Shown: positions 28,853 through 38,004 of the stretch, one piece after another
Layout of the letters: each line of letters begins with the position of its first letter
Position numbering within the stretch: position 1 is the first letter of the stretch
NCBI GenBank assembly: GCA_016716185.1
Contig: JADJWV010000002.1
Location: forward strand, 1,030,501-1,094,500
Direction of reading: 5' to 3'
Length of the DNA: 64,000 nucleotides
DNA from: Saprospiraceae bacterium
Lineage (GTDB): Bacteria; Bacteroidota; Bacteroidia; Chitinophagales; Saprospiraceae
Position numbers and translations under genes: made by a program
The notes under the pieces: generated by a model
Seen by the model: the letters and a program-made list of their open reading frames with translations, nothing else
What the model was told of the DNA's origin: nothing
Databases searched by the model: none

Positions 28853-29812
28853 ATGAGCTCAAATCCCAATATTATTCAAGAATTTCATATAAGTGAAAGC
28901 AGCGCCCCTCATGCCGCCCGTGCAGGTAAAATGCTCAAAGAATACCCACAGGTAAAGACCTTGTTTGGTAAAAATCTGATGACATTCCCGATCACGGTCG
29001 GTCTGGTTGCCGCACAGGTTGTATTGGCTTATTTTTTGGCCGATGCGTCGTGGATTGCCATATTGCTTGCATCTTATTTGATTGGTGCTTTCATCAGCCA
29101 TGCACTATTTGTAATGATTCACGAATGCAGTCACCAATTAATTTTTAAAAGCCATACGGCCAATCGCTTGCTTGGATTGGTTGCCAATTTCCCTCATTTG
29201 TTACCCAGCTATATATCCTTTGAAAAATACCATTTGAAGCACCATGCTTTTCAGGGAATTTATGATCTGGATTCTGATCTTCCGTCGCGGTGGGAGGCCA
29301 AATTGATCGACTCCAATTTCTTCATGAAATGCCTGTGGTTGCTTTTGTTTCCCATATTTCAGGCAATCCGCATTTTCAGGATACGCTCTACCAGGGCATT
29401 TGATGCCTGGACGATCGTCAATTTTGCAACGCAGATTGCTTTTGGGTTTGCAATAGTTTACTTTCTGAGTTGGAAAGCCTTGGCTTATATGGCGTTGAGC
29501 TTTAGTTTTTCGGTGGGTTTACACCCGCTCGGAGCAAGATGGGTACAGGAACATTATCTTACCGAAGACGATGAGCAGGAAACCTATAGCTACTATGGCG
29601 TACTCAACAAACTATCCTTCAATGTTGGATATCACAACGAACATCACGATTTTCCAGCCATACCCTGGAATAAACTTCCGGATCTCAAGAGCATGGCTCC
29701 GGAATATTACGATCACTTAAAATCACACCAATCCTGGTTCAAGCTGTTTATCAATTTTCTCACCAATAATAAAATCAGCCTGTTTTCGAGGATCATTAGA
29801 ACCGATAAATAG
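28853..29812 (+). CDS. Sphingolipid delta-4 desaturase-like fatty acid desaturase
   Basis: 319 residues with four hydrophobic segments and the three histidine boxes of membrane di-iron desaturases: HECSH (90-94), HLKHH (127-131) and HNEHH (261-265). The context of the third box, GYHNEHHDFP ... LPDLKSMAPEYYDHL, and the late W-(x)n-I-S-x-x-SR pattern closely recall eukaryotic dihydroceramide delta-4 desaturase (DEGS1/DES1) rather than bacterial acyl-lipid desaturases. Bacteroidota make dihydroceramides, so introduction of a sphingoid 4,5 double bond is the likely reaction, on the cytoplasmic membrane. Substrate and position are inferred from sequence resemblance. The gene stands alone, flanked by spacers of about 250 bases. 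Confidence 0.88.
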   Translation: MSSNPNIIQEFHISESSAPHAARAGKMLKEYPQVKTLFGKNLMTFPITVGLVAAQVVLAYFLADASWIAILLASYLIGAFISHALFVMIHECSHQLIFKSHTANRLLGLVANFPHLLPSYISFEKYHLKHHAFQGIYDLDSDLPSRWEAKLIDSNFFMKCLWLLLFPIFQAIRIFRIRSTRAFDAWTIVNFATQIAFGFAIVYFLSWKALAYMALSFSFSVGLHPLGARWVQEHYLTEDDEQETYSYYGVLNKLSFNVGYHNEHHDFPAIPWNKLPDLKSMAPEYYDHLKSHQSWFKLFINFLTNNKISLFSRIIRTDK

Positions 29813-30059
29813 GATCTGGCTACGATAACAAATTTTATTTTGGGATTTTAGCAAATACCTGGAATGGTATGCCTGAGGTTTTGGTATGGCAAAATTTAAG
29901 TAGTGTTAAAGTTTTGGAGAATCTGTAATTTAATGTTACATTTAACGGTCCGATGAGGCGACACTCAATTTTATCTATTTATTTTTTAATCAATTATATA
30001 TACATAAAATAATATTTAATTTGTTTCTAATTAAGGTAAGGAATTTAAAGAAATCGGTT

Positions 30060-33000
30060 ATGAAAAAAGTATTCACAATTGTCTTTGTTGGTCTTGTTAC
30101 GAATTTGGTGTTTTGTCAATCTATCCTCTTTAAACCACTTCAGGCAGACGTAGATCAACTCACAAAGCAACATCTTAAGAAATTTAATTTGGTAACTATT
30201 GAACCTGAGAAAATTAGAAATACCATCGATGCAATTCCCGGAAATGTAAAAGAACTCATCATCAGAACGCAGGATTACAGCTGGAATTTAGAATTTTTTG
30301 AATACACACTTTTGGCACCAAATGCCGTAAGAAATACGACTGACGCAAAAAATCCGAAAAGATTGTCGCAAAGAAGGGACTTTCGAACTTTTAAGGGCCA
30401 TATTAAGGGCAATTCACAATCTTATCTATCACTTTCTCTTGCAGATGGCTTTTTCAAGTTAATGGTGGATGACGGAAAGGAAAGATTTTTTATTGAACCA
30501 TTAAATCGGGAAAATTGGTCAGTATCGCATCCGGGCAAACACCAATTTATCGTTTATAATTCATCAGATGTAAACCCAATAAAAGGTCTTACATGCGGAG
30601 CTGAATTGTTAGATCAAAAAATACAGGAAAGCCATCAACATTTTGACGCCAAACAAAAAAACGAGTTAAGGATGCCCCCTTGTCCAAAATGCGTTGAGGT
30701 ACAAATTGCACTTGCAGCAGATTATACCATGTTTAGTAAATACCTCACTGTAGCAGATGTTGAAAATCAAATGTTCACAATTATGGCCGACGTCCAAACC
30801 GTATTTGATAATGAATTTCAACACCAATATGAATATCAGATTACAGGTACATTTGTTGCCGATGATGTTCAACGCGATCCATGGAACGGGATACGGGATA
30901 TATTTGAGCAGTTAGAAACATTTGCGGGTGTTGCACCAACCATTTTTAACGGATCTGCTTATGCAGTGGCTACCAATTGGTCTGCCAAGTATATGACCGG
31001 TGTTATTGGTGTTGCATACTTATCACAGGTATGTCAGGCTCAACCTTATAATGTTTGTAGCGATTTCAATCTTGCAGGAGGCAGATTAGGAGATTATCTT
31101 ACGCTTCAAGCACATGAATTGGGTCATAATTGGAGTATGCAACATGACCCTGATATTTCTCCCACAATTATGGCTCCTGTAATCAACGGAAGTACCCGCT
31201 GGTCTGCCAACTCCGTATTCAGTTTGAATAATTTTGTTAATATAAATGATTTATTAAACACAGGATGTTTATCAATTTGTCCAGGAACCCAGGCACCAAC
31301 AGCAGATTTTGCAGCCAATATTACTTATGGATGTCAGCCTGTTACCATTAAATTTACGAACCTCTCTCAATATACGGACAAATGGGAATGGTCATTCCCG
31401 GGTGGTATGCCCTCATCCTCCACAGCTGAACACCCTACAGTTATTTATAGGGTAGCTGGAAGATACGAAGTCACCTTAAAAGCAAAGAATTCAAGGTGCG
31501 AAGCTGAAGAAGTTAAAATAGATTATATAGAAATCAACGATGTGCCCATTGCTTCATTCAGTTTTGGTCAGCAGGGCAAGGAAGTATTTTTTATTGACCA
31601 GTCACAACGCGCAGATGAATACTTTTGGGATTTTGGCGATGGAAATACAAGTGAGGAAGCCAATCCATTCCATGTGTATGACCGCGATACTACTTATACA
31701 ATCACTTTGCGGGTAAAAAATGATTGTGGAATGCATACTTTTAAAAGGAATGTAAGCATCGTGAGCATTCCTGTAGCGGATTTTGAAGCCGACACAACCG
31801 GTGGTTGCGCACCGAAATTTATCAAATTTTTCGACAGATCGACCAATAATGTAAAAAGATGGCAGTGGGAATTCAAAGGGGGATCTCCAAGTGTTTCTAC
31901 TGAAGTTAATCCAGTTGTACGATATGATAATCCTGGTGTCTATGATGTGAGGCTCACAGTGTATGCTTCAAGATTTGATCATGCGCTTACCAAGAAACTT
32001 TACATCACCATCGATAGTTTACCGGATGCAGAATTCGACTTCAATGCCAATGGAAATCAGGTTGATTTTACCAGTCTGGCCCGTTATGCTAAATCGCATT
32101 TCTGGAATTTTGGAGACAACAATACCAGCACTGATCCAAACCCCAGTCACAATTATACGGAAGGTCGATATGATGTAATGTATGTCAGTATCAATGCCTG
32201 TGGTTCAGACACTGCATTTGCGCAGGTTACCATCGGACAAAAACCCATTGCTGGTTTTCAGGTTGGTAATAATAAAGGTTGCATCCCTTATCAGGTTCAG
32301 TTTCAAAATACATCAACTGCCGCAGCCACTGCATTCAAGTGGTATTTTCCTGGAGGAAATCCAAGTGCCAGTACAGATAAAGATCCGGTTGTAACCTACA
32401 ATGCCATTGGTTCGTATGATGTAAGTCTCGTTGCTTACAATCCATTGTTTTCAGATTCAGTTGGAGTAGCTGGATTTGTAGAAGTGAATCAAACGCCTAC
32501 ATCTACTTTTGTAAATTCCATTGCAGGATTTAAAGTATTCTTTACCAATCAATCCACTTTAGGTACGAATTACTTCTGGGATTTCGGTGACAATCAGATC
32601 AGTTTTGATAAAGATCCGGAACACGAATACGGTGCTGAGGGCGAATACAACATCAGACTGGTTACTCAAAACGAATGCGGTTGGGATACCTTTGACAAAA
32701 AAATTGCCGTATATCTGATTCCCAAAGTTAATTATGCTGCAGATACCTTGAGAGGTTGTCCACCATTGACGGTGCAATTCCTCGACAGATCTTCCATAGA
32801 TGTGATTGAATGGGATTGGCAATTTCAGGAAGGCGAACCTTCAGTTTCCAATGAAAAAAATCCGAAAGTGGTATTTAAAAATTCCGGAAAATTCACGGTC
32901 AAACTTACCGTTAAAAATACCAATGGTACAAATGCACTTACAAGACTCCAATACATTCACGTGCTTTCTCCTGTGCTGTGTCCGGAGTTTCCAAAAGGGG

Positions 33001-33323
33001 ACAGATCATTGCTGAATAGCGATATCAACGTGCATCCTTTTGGCTCTGGTGTGGAGAAAAGATCTCAGCAAAATAATCGGGTAGAAGTAGAGCCTTATTT
33101 AGCTCCGAATCCAAGTAACGGGCAGTTTTTTGTCTGGTCTGATGCATCCGATGTGAATCCTGTTAAAATAGAGATCTTTAATCTTGGTGGTGAATCCAGA
33201 TTTAATAAGATCCTGAAACAGTCAACGGAATCGATTGCACTGAAAAATATTGAAGCCGGAAATTACTTTGTTAAATTCAGTTCGGCCAAAAACAGCTTTG
33301 TGATTAAATTGATCCTTTTGTAA
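30060..33323 (+). CDS. Secreted adamalysin-like metalloprotease with PKD repeats and T9SS domain
   Basis: 1087 residues from the ATG at 30060 (an upstream TTG at 30021 only lengthens the signal peptide; MKKVFTIVFVGLVTNLVFCQ is a good one). A propeptide-like region is followed by a reprolysin/M12B-like catalytic domain. The zinc motif is HELGHNWSMQHD (His352, Glu353, His356, His362) and the Met-turn is PTIMAPV. Seven PKD-type domains (about 411-968) follow, alternating between two subtypes. A type A T9SS domain (about 1011-1087, YLAPNPSNGQFF) ends the protein. This is a cell-surface or secreted protease. It is a tandem duplicate of the next gene, which is 151 bases downstream and has the same architecture. 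Confidence 0.92.
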   Translation: MKKVFTIVFVGLVTNLVFCQSILFKPLQADVDQLTKQHLKKFNLVTIEPEKIRNTIDAIPGNVKELIIRTQDYSWNLEFFEYTLLAPNAVRNTTDAKNPKRLSQRRDFRTFKGHIKGNSQSYLSLSLADGFFKLMVDDGKERFFIEPLNRENWSVSHPGKHQFIVYNSSDVNPIKGLTCGAELLDQKIQESHQHFDAKQKNELRMPPCPKCVEVQIALAADYTMFSKYLTVADVENQMFTIMADVQTVFDNEFQHQYEYQITGTFVADDVQRDPWNGIRDIFEQLETFAGVAPTIFNGSAYAVATNWSAKYMTGVIGVAYLSQVCQAQPYNVCSDFNLAGGRLGDYLTLQAHELGHNWSMQHDPDISPTIMAPVINGSTRWSANSVFSLNNFVNINDLLNTGCLSICPGTQAPTADFAANITYGCQPVTIKFTNLSQYTDKWEWSFPGGMPSSSTAEHPTVIYRVAGRYEVTLKAKNSRCEAEEVKIDYIEINDVPIASFSFGQQGKEVFFIDQSQRADEYFWDFGDGNTSEEANPFHVYDRDTTYTITLRVKNDCGMHTFKRNVSIVSIPVADFEADTTGGCAPKFIKFFDRSTNNVKRWQWEFKGGSPSVSTEVNPVVRYDNPGVYDVRLTVYASRFDHALTKKLYITIDSLPDAEFDFNANGNQVDFTSLARYAKSHFWNFGDNNTSTDPNPSHNYTEGRYDVMYVSINACGSDTAFAQVTIGQKPIAGFQVGNNKGCIPYQVQFQNTSTAAATAFKWYFPGGNPSASTDKDPVVTYNAIGSYDVSLVAYNPLFSDSVGVAGFVEVNQTPTSTFVNSIAGFKVFFTNQSTLGTNYFWDFGDNQISFDKDPEHEYGAEGEYNIRLVTQNECGWDTFDKKIAVYLIPKVNYAADTLRGCPPLTVQFLDRSSIDVIEWDWQFQEGEPSVSNEKNPKVVFKNSGKFTVKLTVKNTNGTNALTRLQYIHVLSPVLCPEFPKGDRSLLNSDINVHPFGSGVEKRSQQNNRVEVEPYLAPNPSNGQFFVWSDASDVNPVKIEIFNLGGESRFNKILKQSTESIALKNIEAGNYFVKFSSAKNSFVIKLILL

Positions 33324-33474
33324 AACAAATAATTCATGGAATTATAAATAATTTATTTTGAGATGGTGTCCACTGAATTGAACTGCTCATATGCATTAAT
33401 AACAATCCTTCTGTTGGATTTTTCTCAAAGTTGGTATTCATTAAATCCGTTAACAAATTCAATTCTATTTAAAA

Positions 33475-36400
33475 ATGTCTAAAATAATAATAATCTTTTT
33501 TTTCGCGGCTCATATTTTACACGGACAACTCATTTCAATGGAGCCACTAAATACGAAGATGATTCCGGGAATGAATGAAAACCTAAATTCCTGCCAACTC
33601 CTGACTATTGATGTGGCTAAACTGGTCCGACAGATAGATGGAACTCCGGGGAATGTTGAATATTTTCAATTTGTTATTCCTGGATATAAATGGGATCTGG
33701 AGCTGTTCGAGTATTCTTTTTTACCTGCTAATTTCAAAAGGTATGCGGGCTCATTTGGAAATATTAAGCAACTCGAAGCCAGAAAAGATTTCAGAACTTT
33801 TAAAGGATTTATCAAAGACAATAATCAATCTGAAGTAAGATTGTATATTGCCGATGGTTTTATTAAAATGGCAATAGATGATAAACATGATGTATTTTAC
33901 ATTGAACCGCTGAGCACATTTGACATTTTATCAACAGTGCCTGCATCACCACAGTTTATTGGGTATTGGAAATCTGATGTGATTAGGAATGAAATTCCAA
34001 TAGTCTGCCATAATTATGAATCTGCTAAGCAACATCAAGTGCATAAGGAAATTGAAAGACAAATAAACAGTATGGCACCTCGACCATGCAACCCTTGTGC
34101 AGATGTTAAAATTTGTTTGGCCGCAGACAATATCATGTACAGAAAATATGGATCCAGCGTTCCAAATACAGAAAACCAAATGTTGACGGTACTAGCAGAT
34201 GTACAAACCGTATTTGATGACGAATTTGAAAATGAATATGTATTCCAGCCAACGGGAATTTATGTTGCGGATGATCCAGGAAAAGACCCTTGGTTAAACT
34301 TGAATACAGCGAATGCCATGCTTAATCAATTTGCAGTGGATGCACCAACTATTTTTTCAGGTTCACAATATAATGTGGCAACACTTTGGACATCCAAATT
34401 CAATGGATTTAACGGGGAAGTAGGAGATGCGTTTCAGGCTGCTATCTGCGATCCGGCAACTTCATACAATGTGTGTAGCGATTTTATGGCTCTTGGAGGC
34501 AGGCAGGATGCTTACCTTCAACTCCAGGCACATATGTTAGGGCATAATTTCAATATGGTTCATGATCCTTTTGTGGGTGGAACAATCATGTCTCCAGGAC
34601 TCCCCAATGGTTCTACAATTTGGTCTTTTCTGTCCAAAGATGCATTGAATGATTATGTGAGAGATGCACAGTTTTTAGGCAATTGTTTGACAATTTGTCC
34701 CAACTCATCGGCTCCTGTGCCAGAATTTAGTGCGGACATCACTTATGGATGCCAACCTGTTACTGTAAAATTTAAAGACAATTCGCTCAATACCACGATA
34801 TGGAAATGGAAATTTCCCGGGGGAATGCCAGATTCCTCTAATTTACAGAACCCAATAGTGATCTACAAACAAGCTGGAATTTATCCAGTAATTCTCGAAG
34901 CGGGTAATCATCGTTGCGATTCCTTGATTACAAAAGTCGACTACATTGAAATTAACGATAAACCGGTTGCAAATTTTTCATGGGGAATTCAAGGTAGGGA
35001 AGTATTTTTTATAAATCAGTCTACCCGTGCTGTCGATTATTTCTGGAATTTTGGCGACGGTGAATTCAGCGAAGAGTCTGATCCATATCACGAATTTTAT
35101 ACAGATTCCACCTATGAAATTACATTGAGAGTGGTCAACGATTGTGGGGAACATACCATTAAGAAAACTTTAAAAATTGAAAGTATACCTACAGCTGATT
35201 TTGATGCAGATACGATCGGTGCCTGTGCCCCGGGTAACATTCACTTCAAAGACATGTCTTCTCCAAACGCAAAAACTTTCCAGTGGGATTTTCCCGGAGG
35301 TGTTCCCAGTGTTTCAACCCAAAGAAATCCGGTGGTGCGTTACGACTTACCTGGCAAATACGATGTGCGTCTGACAGTTTACAGTTCGAGGTTTAATAGT
35401 TCCATTACCAAAAAAGAATTTGTGGTGATTGACAGTATTCCGGTGGCATCTTTTTCTCAATCTGTCAACGTAGGACAAGTTGACTTTACAAGCGCATCCA
35501 GACATGCCAAATCACACATGTGGTTCTTTGGCGATAACATGATCAGCACAGAAGCCAATCCAACTCATTTATATTCGGAGGGAACTTATCAAGTCACGTA
35601 TGTTGCGATCAATAATTGCGGCACCGATACGGCAAGAACTACCTTAATCATCGGAGTGGTTCCAACACCTGCATTCAGTTCGAACAAGCAATCGGGTTGT
35701 GTGCCTTATCAGGTAAGTTTTCAAAATCAATCGATTGCCGCGAATGATTATATCTGGTATTTTCCTGGTGGAAATCCTTCGACCAGCACCGATGTTAATC
35801 CTACAGTGACTTACACTGTAAAAGGAAAATACGATGTAAAACTGGTTGCCAAAAATGTTTTCTATTCGGATTCCGTTGTCAAAAGTGAATTCATCGAGGC
35901 AAGAACAAAACCGGATGTTGATTTTGGTGTTTCCATTGTCGGATTTAAAGCGTTCTTCACCAACAATACTGTGGATGGAACCAATTACATTTGGGATTTT
36001 GGAAACGGCCGCGCAAGCTTCCTGCAGAATCCGGAAATGGACTATGGGGTGGAAGGTGAATTCAATGTACGATTGATCTCACAAAATTCTTGCGGTACTG
36101 ATACGCTCATTAAGAAAGTTGCAGTTTACCTGATACCTAAAGTAAATTTTACAGCGAATACGATCAAGGGTTGTCCTCCTCTAAAAGTAAATTTCCAGGA
36201 TCAGTCCAGTGTGGATGTTGTGCAATGGGATTGGCAATTTGAATCGGGGGCTCCGGCTACTTCGATGGAAAAGAATCCTATGGTTACATTTAATTCTGCT
36301 GGAAAATATGCCGTTAAACTCACTGTAAAAAATTCAAACGGTACCAATGCCTTGACAAGAGTACAATACATTGAAGTACAGTCTCCGGTGGAATGTCCCG

Positions 36401-36735
36401 AACACACAACCAACACGAAAAGCTTGTTGGATGATAAAATTCACGAGGTTCCATTCGGTCATGTGTTGAATAAATACAACCGGGATAATCGCAAAGAAAT
36501 TTTTAGAATATTCCCCAATCCAGCGGAAAATGAAGTTTACTTTGAGACTCAGGCCAGTCCACAGGCAACAACTCAGATTGAAATATTTAGCTTCGATGGC
36601 AAACCGGTTGCGCAAATGATGAGTCAAACCAGAATTCACAAGTGGGATGCAACTTCGCTTCGCGGAGGAAGTTATTTTGTCAAAGTGACTTCGAGTTCGG
36701 GAACAAGTGTGCATAGATTGGTGATCATGAAATAA
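33475..36735 (+). CDS. Adamalysin-like pseudoprotease paralogue, catalytic Glu replaced by Met
   Basis: 1086 residues with signal peptide MSKIIIIFFFAAHILHGQ. Domain order and length match the previous gene: propeptide-like region, M12B-like domain, seven alternating PKD-type domains (about 412-967), and T9SS sorting domain (about 1011-1086, FRIFPNPAENEVYF). The zinc motif is HMLGHNFNMVHD: the three zinc histidines (353, 357, 363) and Met-turn PTIMSPG-like segment (TIMSPG) remain, but the general-base glutamate is Met354 (codon ATG where the paralogue has GAA). The protein should bind zinc and fold but not hydrolyse peptides, unless another residue substitutes. A binding, decoy or regulatory role next to the active copy is inferred. 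A terminator follows. Confidence 0.9.
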   Translation: MSKIIIIFFFAAHILHGQLISMEPLNTKMIPGMNENLNSCQLLTIDVAKLVRQIDGTPGNVEYFQFVIPGYKWDLELFEYSFLPANFKRYAGSFGNIKQLEARKDFRTFKGFIKDNNQSEVRLYIADGFIKMAIDDKHDVFYIEPLSTFDILSTVPASPQFIGYWKSDVIRNEIPIVCHNYESAKQHQVHKEIERQINSMAPRPCNPCADVKICLAADNIMYRKYGSSVPNTENQMLTVLADVQTVFDDEFENEYVFQPTGIYVADDPGKDPWLNLNTANAMLNQFAVDAPTIFSGSQYNVATLWTSKFNGFNGEVGDAFQAAICDPATSYNVCSDFMALGGRQDAYLQLQAHMLGHNFNMVHDPFVGGTIMSPGLPNGSTIWSFLSKDALNDYVRDAQFLGNCLTICPNSSAPVPEFSADITYGCQPVTVKFKDNSLNTTIWKWKFPGGMPDSSNLQNPIVIYKQAGIYPVILEAGNHRCDSLITKVDYIEINDKPVANFSWGIQGREVFFINQSTRAVDYFWNFGDGEFSEESDPYHEFYTDSTYEITLRVVNDCGEHTIKKTLKIESIPTADFDADTIGACAPGNIHFKDMSSPNAKTFQWDFPGGVPSVSTQRNPVVRYDLPGKYDVRLTVYSSRFNSSITKKEFVVIDSIPVASFSQSVNVGQVDFTSASRHAKSHMWFFGDNMISTEANPTHLYSEGTYQVTYVAINNCGTDTARTTLIIGVVPTPAFSSNKQSGCVPYQVSFQNQSIAANDYIWYFPGGNPSTSTDVNPTVTYTVKGKYDVKLVAKNVFYSDSVVKSEFIEARTKPDVDFGVSIVGFKAFFTNNTVDGTNYIWDFGNGRASFLQNPEMDYGVEGEFNVRLISQNSCGTDTLIKKVAVYLIPKVNFTANTIKGCPPLKVNFQDQSSVDVVQWDWQFESGAPATSMEKNPMVTFNSAGKYAVKLTVKNSNGTNALTRVQYIEVQSPVECPEHTTNTKSLLDDKIHEVPFGHVLNKYNRDNRKEIFRIFPNPAENEVYFETQASPQATTQIEIFSFDGKPVAQMMSQTRIHKWDATSLRGGSYFVKVTSSSGTSVHRLVIMK

Positions 36736-36756
36736 AATTAAAGTTTTCATAATAGA

Positions 36757-36790
36757 AAAGGGGGTAGCTTTAAATTGCCCCCTTTTTTTT
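36757..36790 (+). terminator. Intrinsic terminator
   Basis: GGGGG (36760-36764) pairs with CCCCC (36778-36782), extended by flanking A and T runs, and is followed by eight T (36783-36790). It ends the metalloprotease pair 20 bases after the second stop codon. Confidence 0.9.
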
Positions 36791-36834
36791 CCCAATATCA
36801 GCTTAGATATTATAAAAAAAAAACCTTACATATT

Positions 36835-37836
36835 CTTTTCCTCATCCTCGACCTTTCCGCAATTTGGTGGAGAACGATCAATTTCAACCGCATCAAATCA
36901 AAAGTTATCCAAATACATATCTGATCCCAGAGGGAGCATATCCCGTTCACGAGAACACAACCCGGAAACCTACTTTGGATAGGTCGGACAATCGCGATTC
37001 ACTTTTCCTCATCCTCGACCTTTCCGCAATTTGGTGCAGAACGATCAATTTCAACCGCATCAAATCAAAAGTTATCCAAATACATATCTGATCCCAGAGG
37101 GAGCATATCCCGTTCACGAGAACACAACCAGGAAACCTACTTTGGATAGGTCGGACAATCGCGATTCACTTTTCCTCATCCTCGACCTTTCCGCAATTTG
37201 GTGCAGAACGATCAATTTCAACCGCATCAAATCAAAAGTTATCCAAATACATATCTGATCCCAGAGGGAGCATATCCCGTTCACGAGAACACAACCAGGA
37301 AACCTACTTTGGATAGGTCGGACAATCGCGATTCACTTTTCCTCATCCTCGACCTTTCCGCAATTTGGTGCAGAACGATCAATTTCAACCGCATCAAATC
37401 AAAAGTTATCCAAATACATATCTGATCCCAGAGGGAGCATATCCCGTTCACGAGAACACAACCAGGAAACCTACTTTGGATAGGTCGGACAATCGCGATT
37501 CATTTTTCCTCATCCTCGACCTTTCCGCAATTTGGTGGAGAACGATCAATTTCAACCGCATCAAATCAAAAGTTATCCAAATACATATCTGATTCCAGAG
37601 GGATCAGATCCCGTTCACGAGAACACAACCAGGAAACCTACTTTGGATAGGTCGGACAATCGCGATTCACTATTCCTCATCCTCGACCTTTCTGCAATTT
37701 GGTGGAGAACGATCAATTTCAACCGCATCAAATCAAAAGTTATCCAAATACATATCTGATCCCAGAGGGATCAGATCCCGTTCACGAGAACACAACCAGG
37801 AAACCGACCTTGGAAAGGTCGGACAATCGCGATTCA
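36835..37836. repeat. Six-copy 167-bp tandem repeat (satellite-like)
   Basis: Six end-to-end units of exactly 167 bases begin at 36835, 37002, 37169, 37336, 37503 and 37670 (anchor CTTTTCCTCATCCTCGACC, with small changes). Units 2 to 4 look identical; 1, 5 and 6 carry a few substitutions. Each unit has an inverted repeat around ACCTA...TAGGT, improved in unit 6 to CCGACCTT gga AAGGTCGG. Unit 6 also has a perfect palindrome TCTGATCC caga GGATCAGA-like (37755-37775), degraded in units 1-4. Because 167 is not a multiple of 3, each copy shifts frame; the short open frames begin with TTG and are unlikely to be genes. No unit-length match is seen elsewhere in the window. Confidence 0.95.
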
Positions 37837-38004
37837 TTTTTGTTTCTGAGACTCCATGCTTGTAAAAGCTAATCGTAGACTTTGCCTTAACCCCAGTCCT
37901 TCTTCCCGATATGAATTTATGAACCCTGATATCCAAATCGACATTTTGAGGTGCCTAGCGCAAAAGAAATCTTTGCCTAAGACAATTCTCAAAACTGGAA
38001 TAAT

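Noticed and set aside
33475..36735. Calling the second metalloprotease a pseudogene
   Set aside because: The frame is uninterrupted, with signal peptide, PKD array and T9SS tail intact; only the catalytic glutamate is changed, so it is kept as a coding gene.
36334..36795. A 153-residue minus-strand open frame
   Set aside because: Antisense to the T9SS tail of the pseudoprotease; its first codons run through the terminator hairpin.
36835..37836. Tandem array read as CRISPR or as a string of 75-residue genes
   Set aside because: Units are 167 bases with no variable spacers and no cas genes. The open frames start with TTG, shift frame each copy and show no ribosome-binding or protein-family signal.
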